A stretch of DNA of 64,000 bases from Falsibacillus albus (GTDB taxonomy: Bacteria > Bacillota > Bacilli > Bacillales > DSM-25281). Each line of letters begins with the position of its first letter. Position 1 is the first letter of the stretch. The stretch spans positions 82,289 to 146,288 of the forward strand of contig NZ_RCVZ01000010.1 of NCBI RefSeq assembly GCF_003668575.1, in the 5' to 3' direction. The notes under the pieces were generated by a model. That model was not told the origin of the DNA and did not search any database. It saw nothing but the letters and a program-made list of their open reading frames with translations. This document shows, in pieces, positions 43,469 to 52,515 of this stretch. A program made the position numbers and the translations under genes.

Positions 43469-44398
43469 TTATTCCTCCGTCTCCTGCCAATAACGTCTAG
43501 CTGCGCAAAGTTCCTTCTCGTATACCGTTTCTGCCAATGAAATGATTTCGATGGTTTTTCCGGTATTCGGGGAATGAAGCATTTTCCCATCCCCATAATA
43601 AATTCCGACGTGATGAAGGCTGCCTTTTCCTTCTTCATATGCAAAGAAAAGCAGGTCTCCCGGTGAAATTTGATCCAATTCGACTTTCTCACCTGATTCC
43701 GCTTGGTCATGGGCATCCCTGGGAATGATGACGCCATTTGCCTTGCACATGTTGTAGCTGAATCCAGAACAGTCATAGCCATAACTGCTCATCCCCCCCC
43801 AAAGATATGGGAGTCCCAGGAATTGTTCACCATAGGCGATGATCGCTTTGCCACTTCCCACCGGGATATGCGCTGCAGATGGATAGACCGTGGTTTCTTC
43901 AGCTTTCAGAAAACCTGTTCCAATCGGTGTCTGCACTTTTACAATTGTTGATGTTTTTTCCAAAACAGGCAGTATGGTCTGATAGCTCAATAAAAGAACC
44001 CTGTCGTCAGAATCACCGATTAACTTGGCCTTAGCCACGTTAACTACAGCAATTTCAGCATGTGTAACATCCCACGCACTTAATTTGCTTAATTGATCCA
44101 TCGGCACCCAGCCGGGGTAGCCGCGTTCATCCTTGGAGGATGGCTGATGGATCGCGATGATGTGCGCCCATCCGTCCTTCTCCTCTAGAACCTTCACTTC
44201 CTCACCGAACAAAAGTTGTGATTGAACGCGGTTTGATTCACATAAATCCAACCTTGTTTCATAAGTCAATCCAGATAACCAGCCATTCAAATCGGTTGGG
44301 TTGGTCACCGCACCGCGATCGATGCCGCGTGCTGAATCAAACTTGGTCCAAATGGTAGCCACAGGGACGTTGACAATCCATTTTTCGTTAGCTGCCAA
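43469..44398 (-). CDS. ykfC: YkfC: gamma-D-glutamyl-L-diamino acid endopeptidase
   Basis: A 309-residue NlpC/P60 peptidase with two N-terminal SH3b domains. The catalytic triad is Cys210 (YGYDCSGFSY), His263 (LHHVGIYYG) and His275 (KMLHSPNTG), with the same spacing as in the known B. cereus YkfC (53 and 12). It cuts L-Ala-gamma-D-Glu-L-diamino-acid peptides. No signal peptide, so it works in the cytosol on imported murein peptides. TTG 44398 is preferred from AGGAGG spacing; GTG 44407 is too close. Confidence 0.92.
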   Translation of the reverse strand: MAANEKWIVNVPVATIWTKFDSARGIDRGAVTNPTDLNGWLSGLTYETRLDLCESNRVQSQLLFGEEVKVLEEKDGWAHIIAIHQPSSKDERGYPGWVPMDQLSKLSAWDVTHAEIAVVNVAKAKLIGDSDDRVLLLSYQTILPVLEKTSTIVKVQTPIGTGFLKAEETTVYPSAAHIPVGSGKAIIAYGEQFLGLPYLWGGMSSYGYDCSGFSYNMCKANGVIIPRDAHDQAESGEKVELDQISPGDLLFFAYEEGKGSLHHVGIYYGDGKMLHSPNTGKTIEIISLAETVYEKELCAARRYWQETEE

Positions 44399-45491
44399 TC
44401 GGGACACCTCCTCCTAAATGAATGTGCTGAATGCCAAGGCCAGTAGAGGTAGGGAAAGTAATCTTGCGTCCATTGTAGCGGATGCCGCCTTCCACTACTT
44501 CTTTTGCCAGCATAAGCGGAGCATCGAAATCAAATCGGGTGATATTCTTTTTGCTTGCTGCGAAATGAGCTGCTGCCGTAATGCCGAGTCTTGTCTCGAT
44601 CATACTGCCGACCATGCATTCGACCCCGCAAACCTCAGCAAGCTGGTTGATTGCCTGGGCTTTATAAATCCCTCCAGCTTTCATCAATTTAATATTGATC
44701 AAGTCTGCACTTCTTGTTTTCAAGACATGGAATGCCTGTTTCGGGGAAAAGATGCTTTCATCCGCCATGATAAGGGTATCGACGGCATCGGTAACCTGCT
44801 TCAATCCATTGATGTCATCGGCCTTCACCGGCTGTTCGACAAGTTCGATATCCAGACCCATATCTTCCATTTTAGAAATGATGCGGATCGCTTCCTTCGG
44901 GGTCCAGCCTTGGTTGGCATCTAAACGGATTTTAATATCCTTTCCGACTCTTTTCCTTACCTCCTGAATTCTGATCAGATCAGTAGCAGCTTCATCTTTC
45001 CCTACCTTTACCTTCAAGACATTAAAACCTTTTTCAACGTAGGAAGCCGCATCTTCACCCATTTCAGCAGGGTCATTCACACTGACGGTGAAATCGGTTT
45101 CGAGTTGATTCTTATAGCCTCCGAGAAATTGATAGAGCGGCAGTTTGCAATGCTGGGCAAGACAGTCATACAGTGCCATATCGACAGCCGCCTTCGCACT
45201 TGTATTTCCGACGAGGATGGCATGGATTCCTTGGAAAATAGCTTCATAATGCAATAGATTTTTGTTTAGTAAAAACGGTTTCAAAACGGAATTAATGGAA
45301 GATTCTATACTTAAGAGGCTGTCCCCGGTAATGACAACGGTTGGTGGAGCTTCTCCCCAGCCCACAATTCCGTTGTCGCATTCAACTTTGACAAATATCG
45401 TATCTGCCACTTCGACTGTACGGAGGGCCGTTTTGAACGGTTTGGTCAATGGCACGGCCACTCTGAAGGTTTCAATTTTATCGATTTTCAC
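44388..45491 (-). CDS. ykfB: YkfB: L-Ala-D/L-Glu epimerase
   Basis: A 367-residue enolase-superfamily enzyme that epimerises L-Ala-D-Glu. Key motifs are VLKVKVGKD (catalytic Lys in K-x-K), RLDANQGW (metal Asp), ELVEQPV (Glu), LIMADES (Asp) and INIKLMKAGG (second Lys). GTG 45491 gives the B. subtilis length. It works on the product of YkfC and lets L-Ala-L-Glu be split by ordinary peptidases. Confidence 0.93.
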   Translation of the reverse strand: MKIDKIETFRVAVPLTKPFKTALRTVEVADTIFVKVECDNGIVGWGEAPPTVVITGDSLLSIESSINSVLKPFLLNKNLLHYEAIFQGIHAILVGNTSAKAAVDMALYDCLAQHCKLPLYQFLGGYKNQLETDFTVSVNDPAEMGEDAASYVEKGFNVLKVKVGKDEAATDLIRIQEVRKRVGKDIKIRLDANQGWTPKEAIRIISKMEDMGLDIELVEQPVKADDINGLKQVTDAVDTLIMADESIFSPKQAFHVLKTRSADLINIKLMKAGGIYKAQAINQLAEVCGVECMVGSMIETRLGITAAAHFAASKKNITRFDFDAPLMLAKEVVEGGIRYNGRKITFPTSTGLGIQHIHLGGGVPIGS

Positions 45492-45505
45492 TTTGTCATC
45501 ACCCT

Positions 45506-46429
45506 TTATTCCACGCCGCATTCGACGGTGAGTTGTTTGTTTGTTGCATCCAAGGTCGCATTAACGCCAAGTGGAACAGAGACATGCGGGGAGCAATGCC
45601 CAATCTTGAAGCCTTTGACAGCAGGCTTTTTCACTTTTGCTGTATAGTGCTCAAGCACTTCATCCAAGCTTAAAGATGGATTTCGCTCGCCTGGACCACA
45701 GTCTTTGAAATCGCCGATGACAATCCCTGATGCAGCACCAAGCTTCCCGGCCATGTATAGTTGATTGAGCATCCGGTCAACACTGCGGGGCTCTTCATTG
45801 ATGTCTTCGATAAATAGGATCTTACCTGTCGTGTCGATTTCGAATTCTGTCCCAAGCGTGCTGACGAGCAAACATAGATTTCCCCCGACAAGATTTCCCT
45901 CTGCACTGCCTTCAATCATTGTCTCCAATGGGGCAATATCCTTGTTATATTGGGTTTCCATTGGTACGAACAATTGATTCAGCAGTGAGATAGAGAGTTC
46001 ATCTGCCTCTTCTTTTCCAAGATCGGATCCGAGCATCGGTCCATGGAACGTGGCAAGGCCGGTTTGTTGGCGAATGGCTGTATGAAGGAAGGTAATATCG
46101 CTGTAGCCCCAGAAGATTTTCGGATTTTCTTTAATCAATTTATAGTCGATATCAGATGCTATGCGGCCTGTTCCGTAGCCCCCGCAAGCACAAATGATCC
46201 CTTTCACATCGCGATCGGCAAACATTCCGTGAAGATCTTCCAATCTTTCCTCATCTTTTCCTGCAAGATAGCCATATGTATGTAGTGTGTTTTTTCCTAG
46301 TTTGACGTTTAATCCGAATCGATTTTCCAGGATGGAAACTGCTCGCTTCAGGTTTTCCTGATTGGGCGAAGAAGCTGGTGCGATGACGCCGACGGTATCC
46401 CCTTTTTTCAATCGTTGAGGCTTGATCAT
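45506..46429 (-). CDS. ykfA: YkfA: LD-carboxypeptidase (S66)
   Basis: A 307-residue S66 serine peptidase that trims the terminal D-Ala or diamino acid from murein tetrapeptides. Motifs are VGVIAPASSP at the N-terminus, ICACGGYGTGRI, ATFHGPMLGSDLG near the nucleophile, GNLCLLVSTLGTEFE, LFIEDINEEPRSVDRMLNQL with the Glu, and FKIGHCSPHVSVPLG with the His. ATG 46429 is chosen from AAAGGAG. First gene after the dppE terminator and repeats. Confidence 0.9.
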   Translation of the reverse strand: MIKPQRLKKGDTVGVIAPASSPNQENLKRAVSILENRFGLNVKLGKNTLHTYGYLAGKDEERLEDLHGMFADRDVKGIICACGGYGTGRIASDIDYKLIKENPKIFWGYSDITFLHTAIRQQTGLATFHGPMLGSDLGKEEADELSISLLNQLFVPMETQYNKDIAPLETMIEGSAEGNLVGGNLCLLVSTLGTEFEIDTTGKILFIEDINEEPRSVDRMLNQLYMAGKLGAASGIVIGDFKDCGPGERNPSLSLDEVLEHYTAKVKKPAVKGFKIGHCSPHVSVPLGVNATLDATNKQLTVECGVE

Positions 46430-46514
46430 CAGGAGCACTCCTTTCATTTTGTCTGTTTCCCAGTGATTGTTGCTTTTAAAAGATTTCTTAAAAACCATTT
46501 ATCTTTGGATTTTG

Positions 46515-46700
46515 ATTGGAGCGGAAGGTGCGAGACTCCGGATGGTTCAGCGGGCAAGGTTAGATCCCACAGCGTAGCGAGAAGATATTAGGCGGATGTT
46601 CGATTAAGTTCGGCACGTCCATGTGCCAACATCGAACGACCTCTCATCCTGTGAGGCCCCTCGGAAAAAGAACACCCTTCCGCAGAAATCAACCGCACTC
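46515..46700 (+). repeat. Composite intergenic repeat, copy 3
   Basis: Contains GATTGGAGCGGAAGGTGCG then AGACTCCGG, the core hairpin at 46598-46637 and the end CGCAGAAATCAACCGC. It is the best-preserved copy and shows both ends of the unit (about 185 bases). It lies between dppE and ykfA inside an otherwise continuous operon. Confidence 0.78.
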
Positions 46701-46815
46701 GTTAAATATAGAATCCTGGCTCTTTTCTCCCTATATACACTAAATTGAAGTTGGAACTTTGCCTAAACAATCCTATTTTATTACCTAAAGCAACAATGTA
46801 TGGGAAAACAGCATT
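46700..46815. repeat. Dispersed intergenic repeat, second copy
   Basis: AAATATAGAATCCTGGCTCT then, about 55 bases later, CAATCCTATTTTATTACC and TAAAGCAACAA match the unit at 660-777 in order and spacing. It directly abuts composite repeat copy 3. At 1-777 the same two families also occur together, separated by a small gene. Confidence 0.6.
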
Positions 46816-46821
46816 TTAAAA

Positions 46822-46848
46822 GAGGGGTGTTCGAATCGAACACCCCTC
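46822..46848 (-). terminator. Intrinsic terminator after dppE
   Basis: GAGGGGTGTTCGA and TCGAACACCCCTC form a 13-bp perfect stem with an effectively minimal loop, followed on the minus strand by TTTTAAAAT. It lies eight bases past the dppE stop and should lower expression of ykfABCD relative to dppABCDE. Confidence 0.8.
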
Positions 46849-46856
46849 AAAAAGAA

Positions 46857-48482
46857 TTACTTTTTATCAGCCCACTTAAGCTCTAAGTAGCCGACTGGGT
46901 GACGAACGACGCCAGTCACTTTGTCGTTTTGTAAATAAACATGATTGTAGAAATGGATTGGAACAATCGGCATTTCATCGAAAAGAATTTTTTCGGCTTT
47001 GTACATATCATCAAAGCGTTTGGATTCATCTGCTTCATTTTTTGCATCAGCAATCAATTGATCATACTCTTTATTGCTCCAGCCAGTACGGTTCATGGAA
47101 GAACCAGTAATGAAGCTTTCAAGGAAGTTGATTGGATCTGCATAGTCAGCCAAGAAAGAACTGCGGGAGAATTGGAATTTCAATTGCTTTTGTTCATCGG
47201 CAAATACGTTCCACTCCATGTTTGCAAGCTTCACGTCAACGCCTAGGTTTTCTTTGAACATTTGCTGTAATGCTTCTGCAATTTTCTTGTGAGTATCGCT
47301 TGTGCTGTATGTCAGGGTCACTTCCGGAAGCTTGTCATAGCCTTCCTCTTCCATTCCTTTTTTCAACAATGCTTTCGCTTGCTCTACATCTGTTTTCACA
47401 AGGTCTCCATTATGCTTGCGGAAATCTTCTCCTGAAGGATCCTTGAATCCATAAGAAACAAATCCATAGGCAGGTTTTTCTTTGTTTTTCGTTACGAAGT
47501 CGACCATTTTTTGCTGATCGATCGCCATCGCAAATGCTTTGCGGATGTTCTCATTATCAAACGGCTTCATATTGACATTGAAGCGATAGAAATAGGTACC
47601 TGCTTGATCTTCGACCTTTACATTTCCTTCTTTGAAAAGCTGGTCGGCTAAATCTGCAGGAACATCTGACTCATCCAGTTTCCCTGTTTTGTACATTTGA
47701 TATTCGGTATTCGGATCATCAACCATTGCCCAATCCACTTCATCAAGCTTGACGGTGTCAGCATCCCAGTAGTTATCATTCTTCTTCATGACCATGCGGC
47801 TGTCGTGATCCCATTTTGTCAATTTGAAAGGACCATTTCCAACATATGAATCGGCTTCAGCAAACCATTTCGGATTATCCTTCGCCACTTTTTCATCGAT
47901 CGGGAAGAACGCAGGATTTGCAATGACGCTTAAGAAATAAGCTTGCGGACTCGTCAACGTGACTTCGAAGGTTTTGTCATCGACAGCCTTCACTTTCACA
48001 TCATCTGCAGAACCTTTACCAGTATTGTATGCTTCACCGCCATCAATGAAGTACCCTAAAAATGCCGCGGAAGAACCGGTATCAGGATTCAACAGGCGTT
48101 TCCAAGCATAGACGAAATCTCCAGCTGTCACATCGTCGCCATTTGACCATTTCGCATCTTTTCTGATATGGAAAGTATACGTCTTCCCATCTTCTGAAAC
48201 ATCCCATTTTTCAGCTGTTGCAGCTTCAGGCTGGTTGTCCTTTCCAAGACGGGTCAAACCTTCCATGATGTTGTTCAATGCATTCCAGGACACTGAATCA
48301 AATCCGATTGGCGGATCTAGCGAGGTTGGTTCCTGCCCATTATTCAGATAGAGCACTTTCGCTGCTTTGGAGCTGCTGCTATCGCCCTCCGCTTTACTGT
48401 TTGCATCACCATTGGCCGTACATGCCGCGAGACCGAACATCAACACGGCTGTCGATAAAACCCCAAAAACCTTTTTCTTCAT
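46857..48482 (-). CDS. dppE: DppE: dipeptide/murein-peptide-binding lipoprotein
   Basis: A 541-residue family 5 solute-binding protein. The signal peptide ends in the lipobox GLAAC (Cys22). Family motifs are EPTSLDPPIGFDSVSWN, WKRLLNPDTGSSAAFL and FKLTKWDHDSRMVMKKNDNY. It binds dipeptides and short murein peptides outside the cell. ATG 48482 is chosen from GAGGGGG. It follows dppD by 39 bases and is ended by a strong terminator. Confidence 0.92.
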   Translation of the reverse strand: MKKKVFGVLSTAVLMFGLAACTANGDANSKAEGDSSSSKAAKVLYLNNGQEPTSLDPPIGFDSVSWNALNNIMEGLTRLGKDNQPEAATAEKWDVSEDGKTYTFHIRKDAKWSNGDDVTAGDFVYAWKRLLNPDTGSSAAFLGYFIDGGEAYNTGKGSADDVKVKAVDDKTFEVTLTSPQAYFLSVIANPAFFPIDEKVAKDNPKWFAEADSYVGNGPFKLTKWDHDSRMVMKKNDNYWDADTVKLDEVDWAMVDDPNTEYQMYKTGKLDESDVPADLADQLFKEGNVKVEDQAGTYFYRFNVNMKPFDNENIRKAFAMAIDQQKMVDFVTKNKEKPAYGFVSYGFKDPSGEDFRKHNGDLVKTDVEQAKALLKKGMEEEGYDKLPEVTLTYSTSDTHKKIAEALQQMFKENLGVDVKLANMEWNVFADEQKQLKFQFSRSSFLADYADPINFLESFITGSSMNRTGWSNKEYDQLIADAKNEADESKRFDDMYKAEKILFDEMPIVPIHFYNHVYLQNDKVTGVVRHPVGYLELKWADKK

Positions 48483-48521
48483 GATTTTCCCCCTCATTCA
48501 ATTTTCATTTCACATCTATGT

Positions 48522-49520
48522 CTATTTCATTGATGCCAGCATCTTTTGTGCCCGTTCGTCCTGCAGCCAACATTCGACGCGATGGTCCTTCGTCAAACTG
48601 GTTTGGAATGGGTACGCTTTGTCGCATACCTCCATCGCATATTCACAGCGGGCGGCAAACGGACAGCCTTCAGGCGGCGAGAACAAATCCGGCGGAGAAC
48701 CCGCAATCGGTTCTAAATCACCGCTTTCCAAGTCAAGGCGAGGCACAGAGTTCAGCAATCCTTTCGTATACGGGTGCTGAGGTCGGTAGAAAATTTCCCT
48801 TCTCGTACCCGCCTCGACGATTTTCCCGGCATACATGACCGCAATACGGTCTGCCACTTGGGCTACAACGCCGAGGTCATGGGTGATCAATATAATCGAA
48901 ACACCAGTTTTATGTTGAATATCTTTAAACAGATCAAGGATTTGTGCTTGTATGGTGACATCCAGTGCTGTTGTCGGCTCATCAGCGATCAAAATCTCAG
49001 GCTCACAGACGAGTGCCATCGCAATCACGATCCTTTGACGCATACCGCCGCTGAATTGATGTGGGTATTGCTTCAACCGGATTTGCGGACTTGGTATCCC
49101 GACAAGGTCAAGCATTTCAAGGGCTTTCTTTTTCGCATCGGAGCGTGAAATTTTCTCATGCTGTAAGATACCCTCCATGATTTGATCCCCGACGGTCAAC
49201 GTGGGATTCAGTGCCGTCATGGGGTCTTGGAAAATCATCGAGATGTCCGACCCTCGGATCGATCTCATTTCCTTTTCAGTGATTCTAGTTAAATCCTGAT
49301 TGTTAAAAAGGATGGAACCGTTGGTGATCTTCCCGGGTGGATCTGGAATCAAACGCATGATGCTCTGAGAAGTTACGCTCTTGCCGCACCCGGATTCACC
49401 TACGATTGCCAGTGTTTCTCCCTTATATAAATCGAAGGTCACCCCTCGTACAGCCTTCACTTCGCCTCCATATGTCTTGAAGGAAACGTGCAAATCGTTC
49501 ACTTGAAGAACTTTTTCCAT
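48522..49520 (-). CDS. dppD: DppD: dipeptide ABC transporter ATPase
   Basis: A 332-residue ATPase. Walker [10 protein letters not shown], signature FSGGMRQRIVIAMAL, Walker B EILIADEPTTALD, and the C-terminal Cys motif GCPFAARCEYAMEVC. Works with YkfD as the second ATPase on DppB and DppC. The gap to dppC is five bases. Confidence 0.93.
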   Translation of the reverse strand: MEKVLQVNDLHVSFKTYGGEVKAVRGVTFDLYKGETLAIVGESGCGKSVTSQSIMRLIPDPPGKITNGSILFNNQDLTRITEKEMRSIRGSDISMIFQDPMTALNPTLTVGDQIMEGILQHEKISRSDAKKKALEMLDLVGIPSPQIRLKQYPHQFSGGMRQRIVIAMALVCEPEILIADEPTTALDVTIQAQILDLFKDIQHKTGVSIILITHDLGVVAQVADRIAVMYAGKIVEAGTRREIFYRPQHPYTKGLLNSVPRLDLESGDLEPIAGSPPDLFSPPEGCPFAARCEYAMEVCDKAYPFQTSLTKDHRVECWLQDERAQKMLASMK

Positions 49521-49525
49521 GGTGC

Positions 49526-50479
49526 CTACCTCCTTAGCTTCGGATCAAGCGCATCCTGCAGCCCGTCTCCCAGCACATTGAATGAAAACATCGTCAATGA
49601 GATGAAGAAAGCCGGGAAGAAGAGACGCCACCATTGCCCTGTCAAAATGGCAGATAGCCCATCACTTGCCATCGACCCCCAGCTTGCATAAGGAGGCTGG
49701 ATCCCGATGCCGAGAAAGCTGAGAAATGCTTCGGCAAAGATGGCCGATGGAACGGTCAAGGTCATTTGGACAATGATCGGTCCCATTGTATTCGGCAGCA
49801 AGTTCTTGCGGATGATCCTTCTCGTTTTCGTTCCAAATGTTTTGGAGGCCAAAACGAATTCGTAGTTTTTGATTTGAAGCACCTGTCCGCGCACAATCCT
49901 CGCCATCCCGACCCAGCCGGTAATGGACAATGCCAGGATGATCGTCGGAAGGCTTGGGCCCATGACCACCGATATCAAGATGACGACAAGCAGGTAGGGC
50001 AGCCCGTACAGGATTTCAACGAAGCGCATCATCAGGTTATCAGCGCGGCCGCCTTTATATCCGGCGATGCCGCCATATAAGACGCCGATCAAGAAATCGA
50101 TCAAGGCTGCAATGACACCGACAAACAGCGAGATTCTTGCGCCGTACCATGTACGAGCAAATACGTCGCGGCCAAGTTCATCTGTTCCAAACCAGTGGTC
50201 CCCTGAAGGTGCCAGGTTCTGCTCAATCAGATTTTGTTTCGTCACGGAATGGGGTGAAATGATCGGTCCGATAGTGGCCATGATGACCAACACGATCAGG
50301 CAGATCAGTCCTCCCATAGCCAATTTATTTTTCAAAAGCCGGCGCCATGCGTCCTGCCAATACGACAAGCTCGGACGGACGACTGCTTCCGCTTCTGCCA
50401 AGTCCTTTTGTTTTGGCACAAACCATTCATCGGGAATATGCGGCGCGACGTTCGATTCATGTTGTTTTCGCAGCTCCAT
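49526..50479 (-). CDS. dppC: DppC: dipeptide ABC transporter permease
   Basis: A 317-residue membrane protein with an N-terminal OppC domain (WQDAWRRLLKNKLAMGGLIC), HWFGTDELGRDVFARTWYGA, and a GPIIVQMTLTVPSAIFAEAF then LSFLGIGIQPPYASWG region. Six membrane segments. It starts within the last codon of dppB (one-base overlap). Confidence 0.92.
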   Translation of the reverse strand: MELRKQHESNVAPHIPDEWFVPKQKDLAEAEAVVRPSLSYWQDAWRRLLKNKLAMGGLICLIVLVIMATIGPIISPHSVTKQNLIEQNLAPSGDHWFGTDELGRDVFARTWYGARISLFVGVIAALIDFLIGVLYGGIAGYKGGRADNLMMRFVEILYGLPYLLVVILISVVMGPSLPTIILALSITGWVGMARIVRGQVLQIKNYEFVLASKTFGTKTRRIIRKNLLPNTMGPIIVQMTLTVPSAIFAEAFLSFLGIGIQPPYASWGSMASDGLSAILTGQWWRLFFPAFFISLTMFSFNVLGDGLQDALDPKLRR

Positions 50480-51408
50480 TATTTCCCCTCCTTGGACAGC
50501 TTAATGCGTGGATCAAGTATGCCATAAGCCATATCCACTAAAAATAGCATGAAGATCAATAGTGCACTGTAAAAGACCGTTGTTCCCATGATGACCGGAT
50601 AGTCTCGCTGGTTGATGCTCTCTACAAAATATTTCCCCATTCCAGGGATGGCAAAGATCTTCTCGATTACAAACGTCCCGGTCAATATCCCTGCAGTCAA
50701 TGATCCAAGCAGCGTCACGACAGGAAGGAGCGCATTTCTTAAGGCATGCTTGATCACGATCTTCATGGGTGACAAGCCCTTTGCTTTTGCTGTCTTTATG
50801 TAGTCCTGTGTCAAAACCTCAAGCATGCTCGAGCGTGTCAAGCGGGCGATGATGGCCATCGGACCGGTCGCAAGCGCCAAAATCGGCAGGACCATATGCT
50901 TCCAGCTCGTCCAGGTGGCGACGGGAAGGATCCCCCAATTGACTGCCACTTCCTGGATCAGGAGTGTCGCCATGACAAAGTTTGGAACGGATATCCCTAA
51001 AACAGCAATGGTCATTGCCAAATAATCAATTACTCCATTGTGTTTAAGTGCTGCGACGACTCCGAGGGCGATCCCCGAAATGATGGCGATGATCAGTGTG
51101 TCGAATCCTAGTTCGAAAGAAACCGGAAAACCCCGGCCTAAAAGTTCGTTGACGGATTGAGAAGATTTTTTAATGGAAGGACCAAAATCCAGAGTGACAA
51201 CTGATTTCATATAAAGCATATATTGCACTGGCAGCGGCTCATCCAAATGATAGAAAGAATTCAAATTCTGTTGGACCGCTTCGCTCGTATTCCGCTCCTC
51301 ATTGAACGGTGAACCTGGTATTGAATGCATCAAGAAAAATGTCAGCGTGATGATCAGCCATAAGGTCACGATCATAGCAAGAAGCCTTTTTAATAAGTAT
51401 GTAGTCAT
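50479..51408 (-). CDS. dppB: DppB: dipeptide ABC transporter permease
   Basis: A 309-residue membrane protein with the typical N-terminus YLLKRLLAMIVTLWLIITL, the motif YIKTAKAKGLSPMKIVIKHA (coupling loop), and ALLPVVTLLGSLTAGILTG. Six membrane segments. It begins 14 bases after dppA. Confidence 0.92.
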   Translation of the reverse strand: MTTYLLKRLLAMIVTLWLIITLTFFLMHSIPGSPFNEERNTSEAVQQNLNSFYHLDEPLPVQYMLYMKSVVTLDFGPSIKKSSQSVNELLGRGFPVSFELGFDTLIIAIISGIALGVVAALKHNGVIDYLAMTIAVLGISVPNFVMATLLIQEVAVNWGILPVATWTSWKHMVLPILALATGPMAIIARLTRSSMLEVLTQDYIKTAKAKGLSPMKIVIKHALRNALLPVVTLLGSLTAGILTGTFVIEKIFAIPGMGKYFVESINQRDYPVIMGTTVFYSALLIFMLFLVDMAYGILDPRIKLSKEGK

Positions 51409-51422
51409 TCAGTTCACACTTC

Positions 51423-52247
51423 CTAACAAAATGTGGTTCTCATTGCTAATTCCGTCATGACAAGCATCGCTTGGTACGCTTCTAATATATTTTTTGCTTG
51501 GTAACGGACAATGGTCGTGCCCTGCTCGATTTCAGTTCCAGGCATTAAATTGGCCCATTCTGCTTCACCGTAATTGGTGAATTCAATGCGAAGCAACGGA
51601 TGATCCGGAGGAGTAAGCGGTTTCACATTTTCTTTATTTTTTAATGCTTCTTCCGTCTTTTGTTGAAGGAGCTGTCCTGCCTTCACAGGCGTCAGTGATT
51701 TTGCAGCCGAGCGTGAAATCGACTCCTTCACAATGGCTGTCGTCACATTTGGTATTAATGCCTCCGCTTCTGCAGCAGCTTGGTCATCCCCAGCCACCAT
51801 AATGACCGGAACACCATAATATCCTGCAACATAAGCATTGAAGCCCAATTCACCTATTGCCACGTCATTTATGTACATATTCCTCGCACCAAATATCATC
51901 GAGTGCGACATTACCCCTTTTTGGGCAGCACGTGCATGATAACCGACAAAGACTGCTCCTGAATAGGAATCATCGAGCCCCTGGACCATTGAAAAAGGTT
52001 TGACATCCCCGGTGATCAACTGGGTCTCTGGATGCAGTTTTTCAATCAATAAATTATTCATTTTTGAATGGCTGTCGTTGACAACCACTTCCTTGCATCC
52101 TTGTTCGAAGGCAGATGTAATCACATAATTTGCTTCGTCGGTCATGATTGCACGGCCGCGTTCATAATTATGCTTCCCCGAGTCCACATGGGTATGGTCG
52201 ACTAGCCCAGTAATCCCTTCCATATCCACAGAAACATATAATTTCAT
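51423..52247 (-). CDS. dppA: DppA: D-aminopeptidase (M55)
   Basis: A 274-residue zinc D-aminopeptidase that releases N-terminal D-Ala from short peptides. The zinc ligands sit at the published places: Asp8 and Glu10 (SVDMEG), His60 (NDSH), His104 (GYHA) and Glu133 (IGELGFNAY), with catalytic His115 (MSHSM). It forms a cytosolic self-compartmentalised decamer in B. subtilis. First gene of dppABCDE-ykfABCD, behind a clear promoter and a CodY box. Confidence 0.94.
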   Translation of the reverse strand: MKLYVSVDMEGITGLVDHTHVDSGKHNYERGRAIMTDEANYVITSAFEQGCKEVVVNDSHSKMNNLLIEKLHPETQLITGDVKPFSMVQGLDDSYSGAVFVGYHARAAQKGVMSHSMIFGARNMYINDVAIGELGFNAYVAGYYGVPVIMVAGDDQAAAEAEALIPNVTTAIVKESISRSAAKSLTPVKAGQLLQQKTEEALKNKENVKPLTPPDHPLLRIEFTNYGEAEWANLMPGTEIEQGTTIVRYQAKNILEAYQAMLVMTELAMRTTFC

Positions 52248-52272
52248 ATAATTCCCCCATTTCCCAATTGCT

Positions 52273-52287
52273 AATATTCTTAAAATT
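52273..52287 (-). promoter_or_regulatory. CodY box of the dpp operon
   Basis: On the minus strand AATTTTAAGAATATT matches the CodY consensus AATTTTCWGAAAATT at 13 of 15 positions. It overlaps the -10 end of the promoter and lies 26 bases before dppA. In B. subtilis dpp is a classic CodY target, so repression in amino-acid-rich conditions is expected. Confidence 0.65.
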
Positions 52288-52313
52288 ATAAATTATAATA
52301 CTATAATTTTCAA
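52285..52313 (-). promoter_or_regulatory. Sigma-A promoter of the dpp operon
   Basis: On the minus strand the -35 TTGAAA (52308-52313) and -10 TATAAT (52285-52290) are separated by exactly 17 bases. Transcription would start near 52278, about 30 bases ahead of dppA. Confidence 0.7.
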
Positions 52314-52469
52314 TGTCATTTCGACTTATTTCAAAGAGGTAATTTGAACTATTTTACAAATTTGATAGGTGAAAAGATTATTAACTGATTAATAATGATG
52401 AGCGGGTATTATTTGAAAAATATGGTACAATCCATGTCCATTACCATATTTTTGAATATTATTTTGGAG

Positions 52470-52515
52470 GGAAAGCGCAGACTTGCATGGAAATCAACAG
52501 CGTTTTTTAACAATT
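52470..52515 (+). repeat. Fragment of composite intergenic repeat
   Basis: GGAGGGAAAGCGCAGACTTG followed by CATGGAAATCAACAGC matches the tail of copy 1 (GCGGAAAGCGAAGTCATGCG then CGGAAATCAACAGC). Only the right end is present. The rest of the gene-free stretch 52248-52651 is AT-rich and holds the dpp promoter on one side and the lipoprotein gene's upstream region on the other; nothing else is visible. Confidence 0.55.
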
